A stretch of DNA of 64,000 bases from Lucifuga dentata (lineage: Eukaryota > Chordata > Actinopteri > Ophidiiformes > Bythitidae). Each line of letters begins with the position of its first letter. The first letter of the stretch is position 1. The DNA lies in NCBI GenBank assembly GCA_014773175.1, contig VXCM01001251.1, positions 1-64,000 on the forward strand, read 5' to 3'. The notes beneath the pieces were generated by a model that was not told the DNA's origin, ran no database searches, and was given only the letters and a program-made list of their open reading frames with translations. A program made the position numbers and the translations under genes. Positions 26,128 to 40,100 of the stretch are shown one piece after another.

Positions 26128-28609
26128 CTGAAACATGATGAGAGAACACAACCAACAGTCAGTAAGTCAAATCACAATGAAAAACCTCCAGCAGTACCTG
26201 AAGATCATATGAATACGTGGAGTTCTCCTGGTTTACTGATTATTGGCTTTATCTAGAATCTGTAATCAACTTTTAGCATTTATACAGGAGCCACTGCATG
26301 ACAGACTCATACACTAGCATTCAAAAGTTTGGAATCGCCCAGACATGTTCACAGTTTAGATCAGTCATCCTCAAAGTTCGGACTCTGGTCCGGATCCGGA
26401 CCGAACCACAACTGTCTCTGGACTCTGAGCAAATTAAACTTTTCATATGTTTTATTTGTATTATCTGCAAGACATCGCTGCAACACAACGAGTCAAAATT
26501 CTCCACTTTCTCCACTGTAAGCAGTGAATGTCTGACTGCTCCACTGTCTGTGAGAATGTCTACTCTGCTTTGGTTTGGTCCGATCACATTCTTCGTCCCG
26601 TCATCTCCGTGACAACGATGGGTTGACGTGGCGTTGAGTTGACATCGCAGCTAGTTTCGTCAGTTAGCCTGACTCAGGGTTGGGTTGGCCACTGGGAGAG
26701 GTCCAGGTACTAGGTACTGTTTTTGTGAAATGAAGGATATTACATGCATCAGATTCCCAGTAAACTGAAGGTTTCATGCACAGGCATCCACCATTGTCTT
26801 GAGAGAAGAAGGCAAATTGGATCTAACAGGACAGGAAAAGAAGTAGAAGGCCCGGACGCAAAACTGCTGAAGTGGATAAATACATCAGAGTCTGTAGTTT
26901 GAGAAAGAGACGCCTTATTTAAATAATACAAGCCAAATACCTGTATCATCTACAACAGTGAAAAGTGACTCCAGGATGGTGAATAACATCAATTTCTACC
27001 AAAAACATGAAAAGTTCTGGGTGATTCTAGACTTTTGAATGCCAGCCTATAAATAACATATTACATGAAAGTTGAGTTTTCTGTGTATTTTTGAGTTGAT
27101 CTATACACGTAATTCATCAAAAAATGTAACATCAGAAAGGGCAACAGCAATGAAAAATAAAAATGAAAAAATACATTATTCATTTGCTGAAAAGCTGGAT
27201 ACTCTGGTAGAACCCACCATAAAAACTGCAGCGAACCAACACTGAGATTTTGTGATTGAACCAAATCACAAATCACACTTACCTGGGTAACTGATTAAGA
27301 TGCAGTGTTATTTTGTTTTGTTTTTTAAACCTCAAATGGATAAAAACATGACATATAACACAGTTTTACAAAACAAGCCAGAAATTTCAGGCCACCCCCA
27401 GATTTAAAAAAATCATCAATACACTGTATATTTTACAATTTATTGCACAGGAAATGACAAAAATATATTAAAAAAATTGTAAGTAATTAGTTTTGAAGAA
27501 GAATTAGTCAACAGCAGCACATCATGTAGCCGCTCTGGCTACAGAAATGATTTTTCATGAAGGCATCAGTCTGTATTAGTGCAGCACTCCTGCTGTGTTC
27601 CAACTCTGCTGATGTGTTTTAACATTCTATTCCTGCTGTCTGCCTTCTCCCACATCATTTAGGATTAACTTGCTACACAGTCTGCTCATGCTGTTGCTTT
27701 GCAGCCACGCCCCCAGGTTAAAGGAATTATGAAGAAATTTAAAGACATGCAATTCCATCCGGTTTACCAATTACTGGTCAAAATTTCATTCTTCAACAGG
27801 AAACGATCCAAAACATTCATCAAAATGATGCCAAAATTACATCCATTCAAAAGAGAAGCAAAAGGTTTTAGAATTCTGACATGGCCACCACCATCTCCAG
27901 ATCTTTCTCCCATGGAGCTGGTATAGGATGAGCTTGATAGGTAAGTTCAGAGCAAATGCCCAGACAATGAAAAAGAACTGCTGGAATACCTGAAAAGTGC
28001 TTGGGAATCATTCCTAGGAAGCAACTTCCAAACGTGTCTGCAGCTTTTGCCTAGAATTTGTGCTGCAGTTATTAAGGCCAGAGGTGGTTACTTTGACCAA
28101 ACCAAAGTCTGAGCCTGAAATGACTTCAAGTCATTGACAAATTGTTCTTGAAAACTAATTAGCTGTATGTATTTTTGTCATTTTCTGTGCAATAAATTGT
28201 AAAACAGTGTATTGATGATTTTTTAAAAAGTCTGGAGTGGCCTCAAACTTGTGGCCTGTAGTGTACTTTCAGTCCCAGTAAAAGGGCAGCAGCCAGTGGA
28301 CTTGATGCTCCCCCAGCTCCTACCTGTGCTGGGCCCGAGGGACTGCTACACCTAGAGCTCTCCAGGCTGGACTCCACCTTCTTTCGTGGCTGCGGAGCAT
28401 GAGAGCTCCCGCTTTCCAAGGACGTGCATCTATTTTAGGGTTACGATTCACCGAGGGGTGTTGAGTGAAATGCGCAGATCAGGAATCAATGGCACATGGA
28501 CGAATGTGACAAAGACAAACACAAACAATGGGACACATAAAAATAAACTGATGAGAGATGACACAAACAAGTACATGACAGATCCCCGTGTTTGGGGCAG
28601 AGATATGCA

Positions 28610-28640
<31 letters not shown>

Positions 28641-31600
28641 TGGGAGGAGAATAGAGGTGCACAGATGGTGTGGACTGGTGCTGACACAGTGTTAAAGTCG
28701 GTGAATGAATCCTGGTAACTTTATGATTTTTACAGGAGTTCCAGGCATCCAATCCAACTGCTAAATTCTTCTGAATCAACTGTTTAAAGTTTCTCTCGGT
28801 GTCAGTACATCTGTTAAAAAGAACCTCTACTTCTCTTTGCAGTCAATGTTCTACTTAATTATTATGATTCATAAGCACTTTGAGGTTATGACTTATGGTC
28901 AGTGTGTAACAGCCAGCATGAATGTCTTTTAATTGAGGAGTACTCAGGTTGATACCTTCAAGATTCTCTCATAACATATTCAGCATGTTTTGCTGTAAAA
29001 AGGTTATCCGTGCACTTCTAACAGCGTGAGAGAAACAAAGTTCCTGTGAGACGAACACACTTGCCTGGGAAACTCAAACATTACGACATGACTTTAATGT
29101 AAATGAGCTGTCAACAGGATGTGTTGCAGCATTTTTGTCGACTGAACATGTTTCATCAGAAAGGCTGACAGGTGACAGAAACAGACAGGAAGATTAGTTC
29201 TGATGAATTGTTAGTGACAGATGTGGTCTAGACAACAACTGGACAACCTGCAGACGAGCTGAAAGCAAGCTAAGTGATGATGTTAATAGGAAATTCCTAG
29301 CATTCCTATTAGGAATGCTAATGGAAGTGGTAGGAAGTGATTGGGCATCGCTGCAAACGGCGAGCCAATGATTGCACTGCGCTTTTATTCAGTCCAACGT
29401 GAAACCTCACGAGCTCTAACCATCCAACGGCTCCATCGCCACTGTCAGCTGTTATTCCGGAATGTCTGATTGGAAAATGTCTGTTGTCAAATCGAGCAGG
29501 ACCTTCCCATTCATGAGCGAATTAAACTGTTACAGTACGAGTATGACCGTTTCCAGGTAGTTTTCCACTCAAATCTGACCAAACGTCAAAATCCTTACAG
29601 AAAATCCCCAATTTCATAATTTTAGCTCATTCGCAAAGCTTCCCTTATGTTAATCAGGCCCTCGCTGTCCTGTTACTGATGCGTTATTGACAGATGTGTC
29701 TCAGGTAAAAGCCAGTGAAGACTGGCGTGTTAATGAGCTGCCTCATATTTAAGTCACAGTCGCTGCTTCCTCTGGTATCAAAGCAAAACGGACATTTAAA
29801 ACTGGCAAACGAAACCTACGTTATCTGCTTTAGAGCTCCACATTTTAAGAGATTAACACTAATATAAGAGATGCAGAAGAGATCCACACTCCAGCAGTTT
29901 GGCGGATGGGAGGTGTGTGTGTATGTGTGTGTGTGTGTTGCATGTGAGAGGGAGAGACACGGAGACATGAATTGAGGAAGAGGCACTGTGCCACGAGAAT
30001 GTGTGAGATCAGATCAAAATTCTCCATTAAAAACAGTTTAAAACGTCAAATAGATTTCATAACGCTGAAATTTACCAATGGAGTGAAACGTTTCTTAACT
30101 TTTGCGTGACGGTGTATTTTGTGAATAGCTTCTTAAACGTGTAAATAAGGAAACACACTAAAAGATGTAATAAGCATTTATGAATGAGGAAACGTGGCTG
30201 CGTGACGATATTTGCCCTTATCGACACGTTAAATCTGGCGCCGTGTTTTATGAATTACCACCCTTGTGTTTTAACATGTAAAACTGCTTTTAACTTTAAT
30301 ATTAACTTTATGAACCATTTGTTTTTTGTTCTGCAGGGATTTTAGTTCTCTGTATATATTCAGTGCCTCACTTTCCTTTTTTATCAGCCATTATTTCCCC
30401 CATCAGGTCTTTTTGAAGAGTTACTCACACATTCATATTGTTAACAAGGGATCCTTCACCTTTACTTACTGGTTCTGTTTTTATTTCTTTATGTCTCAGC
30501 ATTTATAGTTATTTATAGAATTTTGTATTTAACCTCTTAGGTGTTTAAGTCATATGCCAACCCTGAAAAAAAACAAAGTAAAAGACTGCAAGTCACACCA
30601 AAGGTTGGTTCAGCCTGTGGTTACCTAACGGAGTTGGACTTGCAACAGAGAACCGTGTGGTTGGAGCGTGAGGCCGACGTGGTGAAACGACCTTATGGTT
30701 CATTTTACATGGCTTCTTCTTTAACAGAAATGTTCATAAATAATTAGTATGTTACGCCATCTAATCAGCCATTTTCCCACAGGTAAACTCAAAGAGAGTT
30801 AACCCTGCTGCCATGCACAAAGTGTTAGCTGCAAGGTGTTATAATCTAGTAAAGGGTAACCGACAGACTCAGGAGTATGACGGTGTATTATAAGACATAT
30901 AAGACAAAAAAAAACCCCCAAAAAAATGAAGGCGGCATTATTTTGAGTTTTAAAAGTCTGTATGCTTATAATTCAATGATTTTGTGCTAAAAGCACAAGT
31001 ACTTCTTCTATTTCTTCTTCTGCTAAATCTGATGGAAAAGTATAATTTAATAAGGTCATGTACTGCAGACATAGTCACAACGTAAGGCGGTTCTGATTCC
31101 CCCTTATTATTTTTCTGAGTTTAAAAAGTGGCAAATTTGCGAGATTAGAAAGTCAGAAATTTGCCAGTTTAAAAACTTGCTAATTTGCAAGTTTAAAAAG
31201 GTCACAAATTTGCAAGTTTAAAAAGTGGCAAATTTGCGAGTTTAAAAACTCAAAATAATGCCCCCCTCATTTTTTTTCATCTTATATGGCCCTAATACAC
31301 CATCTTAGAAGGAGTGATGAGTGACCAGAAAACCCTCCCCCAAAAACACCAAAGATTCAGGAAACCTGTTCAGTCACAGAGATCGCTAAATCCATCCAAC
31401 CATGTCACCTTATATTTCAACACACTGACTGGAGGCGGTGGCTGTAAACATCAAGATGCATATTTCCACATACGAGATCATTCCTGACTAAACACACTTG
31501 AAGAAAGATTTCAGGTCATATTGAGAGTTGAGAACACTGAGAGCCTGAAAAGTAATATAGTCTCGCCTGAGGAGTCTGGAAATATTCTGCCAGACTCAGT

Positions 31601-32887
31601 CTCCAGCAGGTCGCTGTGTTACATCCAGTACGACACTGTACAGGTTAGCCCTCATTTTAAACAGCTAATCCTCAGTCAGGCCACATTTCAACTAAATGGC
31701 TGCTGGTTGATGAGCAGTTTGAGGAGAAAGATGATCAACGACCAAAATGATTTATGATTGTGAGATTTGGCAATTGGATGGACTTCTGATATTAAAATTT
31801 GCAAAGCTGAAGTTATATGAGAGAACTGGGCATTTTTGTCTGAAGGTGGCTACATATGTTTTAGGCTAATATGCAGGAGTACACATAATTTTTTTTGGTC
31901 CGGCACTAAAATAAGTAACAGGTGTATTGGTGTGTGGTTATTGGTGTGCGGTTACATGACGGGAAATGTCCAGCATGATCTTTACACTAGCCAAATGTAA
32001 CCTCTCCTACTTCAGTATGAAGGTAAGCTGCAAAATATTTCACTATGTTTCACAAAATAAATAGGTCACTGTCATCAGCTGTCACAAGTCGAATCTGATT
32101 GGCTGGCAGAAGTCTCCATATTTTCCTCAAAGTGCCTCCATGCAGACCAGCTGATACTGTGAAACGATCACTACATGTTTCTCCGTTTTGATTTTTGCTG
32201 CTCTGTTTACAGAGCAATGCTTATCTACAAGTAGTGTCTGCACTTTTTCATTTTAATTTTGTCACAATTATTTCCTGATGCTTAAAAAAAAACATGCAGT
32301 GAGAATGAGCTGTTCGTGCGCCCCTGCAGGTAGAAGTGGGACGTGGATTGTTACCCACAGCAGGTATCTTATCTATCCACCTATCTTGTTAATTCCATAT
32401 TTATGTTGTTAATTCCATAATTATCTTTTAAATTCTGCATTTATCTTGTTTATTCTTGGTACTGAAATGTGTGATGTTTTGGTGCACAGAACAATAGACT
32501 TTAAAACTGCTATATTTCTAATTACTGCCTCATATGGCTGCTACTTATACATATCTTATCTGCTTTTAGGATTAAAAATTTGTCATTTTTTATATCTGTA
32601 TATATTATCTTGTTTTATTCTTGCCACTTATTATTATTATTTTTTTTCTTATTTTTCATCTTACTGATAATATTGTGTCGTCCATGAGCAACCTTGCTTG
32701 TTTGTACTTATGTGTAGGCTGCTGTAGCAATGCAATTTCCTGTTGGGGATTAACGAAGTATTCATTTATTTATTTCTCTGTCTGTCTATCTATCTATCCA
32801 TGCCATCATAAACGCGCTTAGGTCCTGTGAAATTTCACGGCCAATTCAATCATTTTCATTACTATCGACTCGGGGAGAGACAGACCA

Positions 32888-32928
<41 letters not shown>

Positions 32929-34119
32929 ACAGCAGAGCAGACGCACATTTTCTCATTTACTGTACTTAAAGGCTCAAGACTAAGAAAAGCATAGGGTCAT
33001 GCATCTAATGATAAAGAAGGTTATTATCCAAAAATAATTTAACTCCTAAAGTTTCAGTAATGTTTACTATGCAGCATTTCTTGGAATGCAACAGTACTGA
33101 TTAAGTAAAATATAAATATCACGCTAATTTTACAGCGATTTTTCTGGTTTGGTGCCCCGACCAGAGAAAAAATTAGTGGTGATCTGATACTACGACTACG
33201 CAAATTAACATTATTATAAATGAGAAAGAATCTATGTTAATATGAAATAGGCTGTGTTTGTTTGCATCTTCTCTTGTTTATAGTTTTATCACAGTATATT
33301 ATTTATCACATCAATATATTTCATTGCATTACTTTTATATATTACATACTGCTTTGTGAGTCTGTGTTTGTTAAGGAGATGAGCTGGACACCAGAAAACC
33401 TTTTTCCCTAAGACTTGAACACAACGCAAAATGCTGTCAACTCAGAAACCGAGCAGAAGTGTAAATATATTGAGTTTTCACTGTATCTTTTAGCTAAAGC
33501 TGATTAATTAAGTTATCAGCTCTGAATATGACCCTAAATGCAAACAGCAAATGTTTACCTGAAAGGTCAGGCTGGAATGATGACCTGAGCAAAACTTTAT
33601 CTAGTCAGATTACAACTATTAACTTGGAAATATCATGTCTACAAATACAAATTTAATACAAATTTAAACTCTAGTAATATGCTCTGTAATAGTGGTGCTT
33701 GTAACAACGTATTTACTTCTGTATTTAAAAGCAGTAAACACATTTAAAGTGTATTATTTTAAACTTTTATTCAATAACAAACCTTGACATTTTGTTTATA
33801 TTTATATTAGAAATCTTTCAAAAGTAAGGTATGATTAGAAAAAATTCTTTGAAGTCTTTAAAATGTATTCAATTTGATCTTAAACATATACTATAAAAAT
33901 TATACAAAAATTGTTAGACTCGTGTGTGTGTGTGTAATGTCCTGTGATGATGATGATGAACTCACCCTTCATAATCGTGACGGTTGTGAAGAACCCTCAT
34001 GGCAACGCAGGCAGCGACCGCGATGATGACGAGCAGAAGCAAAGCACCACAAACTGTCCCGATTATAACAGCGGTATTGCTTTGAGGAAGAGATTCTGAT
34101 AAAAAAAAAAAAAAAAACN

Positions 34120-34171
<52 letters not shown>

Positions 34172-37100
34172 GTTTACTAGCTGAGGTCAATAGTTTCAGC
34201 ACAGTAGTTTACTTAAGTTAAGTGTAAAGCTGCAGTAGATTATTGTAGAAATCTTTTCTTGAAGATCGTGAACTGAGAAAAAAAAAAAAGCACAATTGTC
34301 TCAAACATTTACTGTATATGTGAAAGAAAAAAAAAGACAACTCTTATTGTGATCTAAACAAGCTCATTTTGGCTAAGTTGCCCTTTCTGAGGCTGAGCCT
34401 GAGCGATCTGTTTATTTTGTACAGGCTGGAAAAGTGAGGAAGACTGTTTGGAAGCTGTGGGCAGTTTGAAACTGTGATGAATCTCTGTGGAATCATCCCC
34501 ACCTATGTTTTTCTGCGTTCAACCTGCTAATTTTTCTCCATTCACCTAAAACATGTAAACATTACTACTACACATCAAAATACAGATTCAGTTTGCTAAA
34601 TATGAAGTTTGGAACAAACTGCTGACATTCATCTAGATTCAGAGACTTGAGATGGCTTCAACTTAATCCTGTTTAGAATAAAACTACTCAGAGTTTATAA
34701 GCTAAACTATGATTTCAATCAGGTTTAAAGTTTGTCCTACTTCTGCAGCGTCCAAAACGGCAGGATGTTGTTTGGATGAGACTACTTCTTCATGCAACTA
34801 ATCCCACGCTGAAAAAGGAGCATGATTGCAGCTTTAAAGGACCATACCAGCCATTTTGCATATTTGAGCCTAATGCAGTATATTCTATTTTCATACATGT
34901 TACATTAATGACAACCATTTCCCAAAGGATAAAACCATATTTCAGCTTTCCTAATATTTTACAAAGTCTCTTAATCTTTCAAAATCAAATATTCAAGTGA
35001 TACACCCACCTTACTCTACGCTTTTTATTGCGTTTAAACGGTAAGATTACATAACTTCTTAAAAAAAAAACCTGAATACACGTCTTGTTGGTGATGATGG
35101 ATTACCTATCCCAAAAACGTTTCAAGTATCAACAAGTTGATTTTAATAGCGTACCAGAATGAACTGAAACCAATGGCGGTCTGGAAGGTAGGAAAAACTA
35201 TTTTAATTCACCATTCCAGTAGTATGCTTTGGGAAATGACTGTCAGTAACATGTGTATGAATATTGAATATATTAGGCTCAAATGCAAAATGGATGGTAT
35301 GGTCCTTTAAAGTGTTCCTGAATTTAATAATTCACCACCTGGTCAAATGTAAATTGGTTTTCATCACAGAAAAAAGTTAAATGTCTTCTTTCTTTGTTTT
35401 ATTTTGTCCCTCCCCCACCCATTTTACCCACCATAACATGTATTTGGTATGTATTTTATGCAATTATTGTTTATCACTTTGGAATTACTGTCTGTTCACT
35501 CACTTGCTTTATCAATAAACAAAAAAAAAAAAAAAGNAAAAAAAAAAAAAAAAGTGAGCCTACATGACATAAAATAACATTTAAGCTCATTTCCACATGA
35601 CTGACTTCCAGGCATTCACCTTTCAGCACCACCCTGACCACCGTTCGCGCGGCGGTTCCCGACACGTCCGGCGGGTTCTTCACGTCGCAGAGGTACGTCC
35701 CGTTGTCGCTGAACTGAACGTGGCTCAGCTGTATCGAGGCGTCCTTCTTGTTGATGTCGCCGATAAACTGGACTCTTTCTTTGAACTCTACTGGCCCTGG
35801 AAATCCTTTTCCGTGGGAGAAGTAGAAAATCTGCAAAGGCAAAGAAATTAAGAAAAATCCAGATGAAAAAAAAAAAAGAGAACTGGTGTAAATCTGTTAA
35901 CCAGAGCTGTAAACTCTAAATATATCCAACATGTTTTCAAAGGATGTGCTAGTACCAGAGATTTATTCACATCTGCTGACCCACTAGTGTAGTTTATTCT
36001 ACAATAACACCACTAACTAATAAGAGGAGTGTGTTTTCACTCCCTGTTTGTTTGTTCCGTATTGCTAGTTCATGGTGCTACTTATTATGAACAACTTTGC
36101 ACTTAAAAGGCTGGGATTTGTTAGAGTCACAGCGCTGTATCTATATGAGAATTCAGAAGAGGAAATCTAACAGCAATGAGCTCAGGAGGTATAAACTACA
36201 CTGGCTGTGTTCATCAAGTTCATTATTACAATTATAATCTGCAAAAAGTTATTTATTATTTTATTAACCCTGTAACGCCTGACCCATGAAATAATCATCA
36301 GAAAATTCTATTTTTTTGCAATTAATTTCTTTATTGAATCCTTTAACAAACTCAAAAAAAAAAAAAAAAAATNAAAAAAAAAAAAAAAAAAATTAAATAA
36401 ATAAATCTGATTTTTTTTTTTGGTATCACATTTGATACATCAGTCATTTATTTAACTCAACAGGATTTAAACTGAAACTTTTTTATTTTTTAGATATAAT
36501 AGGCGTTTTGATCAATAACCGATCATGTTGATGATGTAGAGGTCTCAGGAAATCATGTATCAAATGTGACAGAAATGGTATTATAGGGTTAACAGCAAAA
36601 CTGTTTTCAGGAGTCCTGAAGGTCAGAAGCAAAACAACCCCATGACTGGAACTTTAAAGGCCAAATTAACTTCTGCTTTTATGGTAACATAACCACGAGT
36701 ATCAAGTGATTATGGAAAAATGATTCTTCTCTACTCGTCGTCAGCTGCAGCCTGAAAAACTCAGTTTCTTTAGAAAAAAAAAAAAAATCTAAAGGATTCA
36801 TACAACTTATACAACAGTCAAATACACCACAACAACGGGTTTTAAGATTGTGCAGGAAATTATCTCATACTGTATGAGAGGAGGATTTTTAAATATTTGA
36901 TGTGACATTAAAAGTAATCTGGTTCAGGATGGTATCTGCAGACAGCAAACACAGCCGTTTTCCTGGTGTCAGCTGCTTCAACAGCGCTACAGAAAATTAA
37001 ACCATTGCTAATTGTAATGAATCGCTTCCTCTCTTTGATGAAAAGTTTACTCATTTGGGTTTTACAGCTGGTGGTATTAAATTCATGTCATATGATACAG

Positions 37101-40100
37101 CATCAAGATCCTAAGAGTCAAAGGGCCAGATTCATTAAAAAAAAATCACGCAGCGTTACACTAAATGATAATTAAATGATAACTGAAGTTCATTTATAAA
37201 GCTTTTCTTACGTTAATCAGAGCACCATGTCATGTTAAGGTAGTGTTGTTTTCAGGTGTGTCTCAGGTAAAAGCCAATGAAGATCAGCGTGTTAATGAGC
37301 TGCTTCATATTTATGAGCCACAATTTATCCTGATTCATCTGGTTTTAAAGTGATATTTACATGTTAAACCAGCAAAGAAACATACATTCTGCTTTAGAGC
37401 TCCATGTTTAAAAGATTGACACTAAAATAACAGGTAAGCCTCATATTCACCTCCGTATGTGTGTGATCGCTGTGTGTGGGGCAGTGGAAGGTGGTNACAG
37501 GTAAGCCTCATATTCACCTCCGTATGTGTGTGATCGCTGTGTGTGGGGCAGTGGAAGGTGGTTATGTGTGGTTGTGCATGCATGTGTGTGTGTATGTGTG
37601 TGGGACATATAGTGCAGCAAATGAGGTTATGAATAAGCTCAGTGCCACGAGAAAGTGTGTGAGATCAGATCAAAACTCACCACTTAAAAACTGACTGATC
37701 AGCTGATTGGGTTTATCTATCAATGTTATTGATCACTCACACATGAGGCAAATACAGTTTTAAACAATGCCCAGATTTCATACTGATGAAATTTATGACC
37801 AGAATCAAATACGTCTTAATTTTTGTGTGACGGTGTTTTATGAATCACTTCACGCTTCACGATGACTTCACTGACACTGGTTGCATTTTATTCAAGAAAA
37901 GTCACGGAAAAACATGAGATACCTGAAGAAATGCACCAAGAGGAGGAGGCTGAGACCTTTGCCTTCCAGACAGATATTGCTCAGCTCATGTCCCTCATCA
38001 TCAACACCTTCTAACAGAGATCTTCCTCAGGGAGTTGATCTCCAATGCCTCTGATGCTTTGGACAGAATCCACTATGAAAGTCAGTCTCTGTAATGACGC
38101 TTCTTTCAAAGAAAACAATAAAAGATGGCAGTAACAGGCGTTTATGAATGAGGGAACATGGTTGCGTGATGATCTTTGCCCATATCGACACGGTAAATCG
38201 TGCGCTACTGTTTATGAATCTGGCCCAAAATGTCAATACCATGAAATTCTTTCAAATTCTGCCAGCCTTAGGTGAGCTTGAACGACGTGACTGCGGTGTA
38301 GCTGTGCTGGCACAAGTCCTCCGTAAATGAAAAGGCCTTAGGGAACGCTGTTAAGCTAGCTGGGGATTATGCAGACAGATCGGCCCCCGCCCTACTTCAC
38401 AGATCCGTCAAAGCAGCAGGTATTCTGGATAGGATATGATTTGGGCACGCCCCCGCCCACGGCCTTTCCGGACTCCGTGTGACAAACTTTACTCTCCAAA
38501 GTAAACCATTTACTCCATGTGATGTTTCAGGCTCGGTTCAAGCTGAATCCATGTTACTGACATCTTTCTGCTTCATATACCAAAGAGCCCAGTAACTACA
38601 TTCTACAGGTAGTCAGGAATCTATTAACTGAATCAATATGTGTAATGGATTATGAGCACTATAACTGACATACACACTTTCAGCTCTCAGCAGTAAATCC
38701 TGATTGTGTGAAAGCTCAGTACATCCGTGACAATCTACAGCTTCATGCAGAAGCAGCATCAGACAGCAAATCAGTCTGCTGCGTGAGTGAGATTCCTAAA
38801 TACGAACAAGTTATGGTAAGTTAAAGTTAAGCTTTGTGTTGTCAACGTGCTACAGCTTTAAACAATGAACAAGAATAATAAAACATATACAGTTATGATC
38901 TAAGCAAGAGGGAATACTTTAGAAAAACAAGGCAAACATAAAATCTGATAAAAACAAGCATGGCAAATAGATATATGATATATAAATACACTTTCACTAT
39001 CATTATCTTAGCAGATGCTTAGAAAAGACTTGTCATGCAAATTAATGATTAATTCTCAATCAATATCCACAACTGTTAGTTTCTATTCAGTTATTTGGGA
39101 CAAGCTTCCAGAAAATGTAATCAAATCTGATCACTTTAATTTCACTTTCATTTCAAATCAGGGCTGAAAATGTTTCTGTTCACTGTGTTTTACTATAACT
39201 GAGGATTTATCTCTGCACTGTAGCACTTATTTTAGCTTTCAAACTTTAAATTTTAAATCTTCTTATCACTTTTTAAACAATTTGTTTAATTGATTTTATG
39301 TTTTTAAATACTCTTTCGTTCTTCTTTGCCTCACTCTTGTGTCTTTTTATGTCTACATAAAGCGCTTTGAATTGCTTTTGTGTGTCTGAATGGTGTCTGA
39401 ATGAATAAACTGCCTTGCCTTGAAGATATGTCGCAACCATTTCATGCTGCTGAAGTTAGCGTTAGCTTAGCTACACACTGATGATAGTTGCACAAGCCTC
39501 GTGTTACTTGTTAATGTACAGTGACATCATCATGATGTGACCCCTGTCTGAGCATATACTGTATTTTAATTCAGCAGATCTGGATCAATACATGGATCTG
39601 CAGCTGTTAAAGGACCATACCATCCATTTTGCATGTTTGAACCTAATATATTCAATTTTCATACATTTAACATTACTGACAATCATTTCCCAAAGGATAC
39701 TACTGGAACGGTGAATTAAAAATGTTTTTCCTACCTTCCAGACCTCCATTGGTTTCAGTTCATTCTGCTATTAAAATCAACTTGTTGATACTTGAAACGT
39801 TCTTGGGATAGGTAATCCATCATCACCAACAAGACGTGCATTCAGGTTTTTTTTAGAAGTTATGTAATTTTAGCAATTAAGGTTTAAGTGCAACAAAAAG
39901 CGTGAAGTGAATGTATGCCTCCACCGGGGAATATAGTCCCAAACCAGACCCACGTTTATGGAAAAATTTAAAGGACTGTGACTTCATAAGGCTGTGTAAC
40001 TATTAGCAGGAGAAACATGGATTTTTAAGGTGGGTGTATCACTTGAATATTTGATTTTGAAAGGCTAAGAGGTTTTGCAAAATATCAGGAAAGCTGAAAT

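Noticed and set aside
26321..26587. 88-codon minus-strand frame in the Tc1-like MITE
   Set aside because: Lies inside a nested repeat fragment with no recognised transposase motif.
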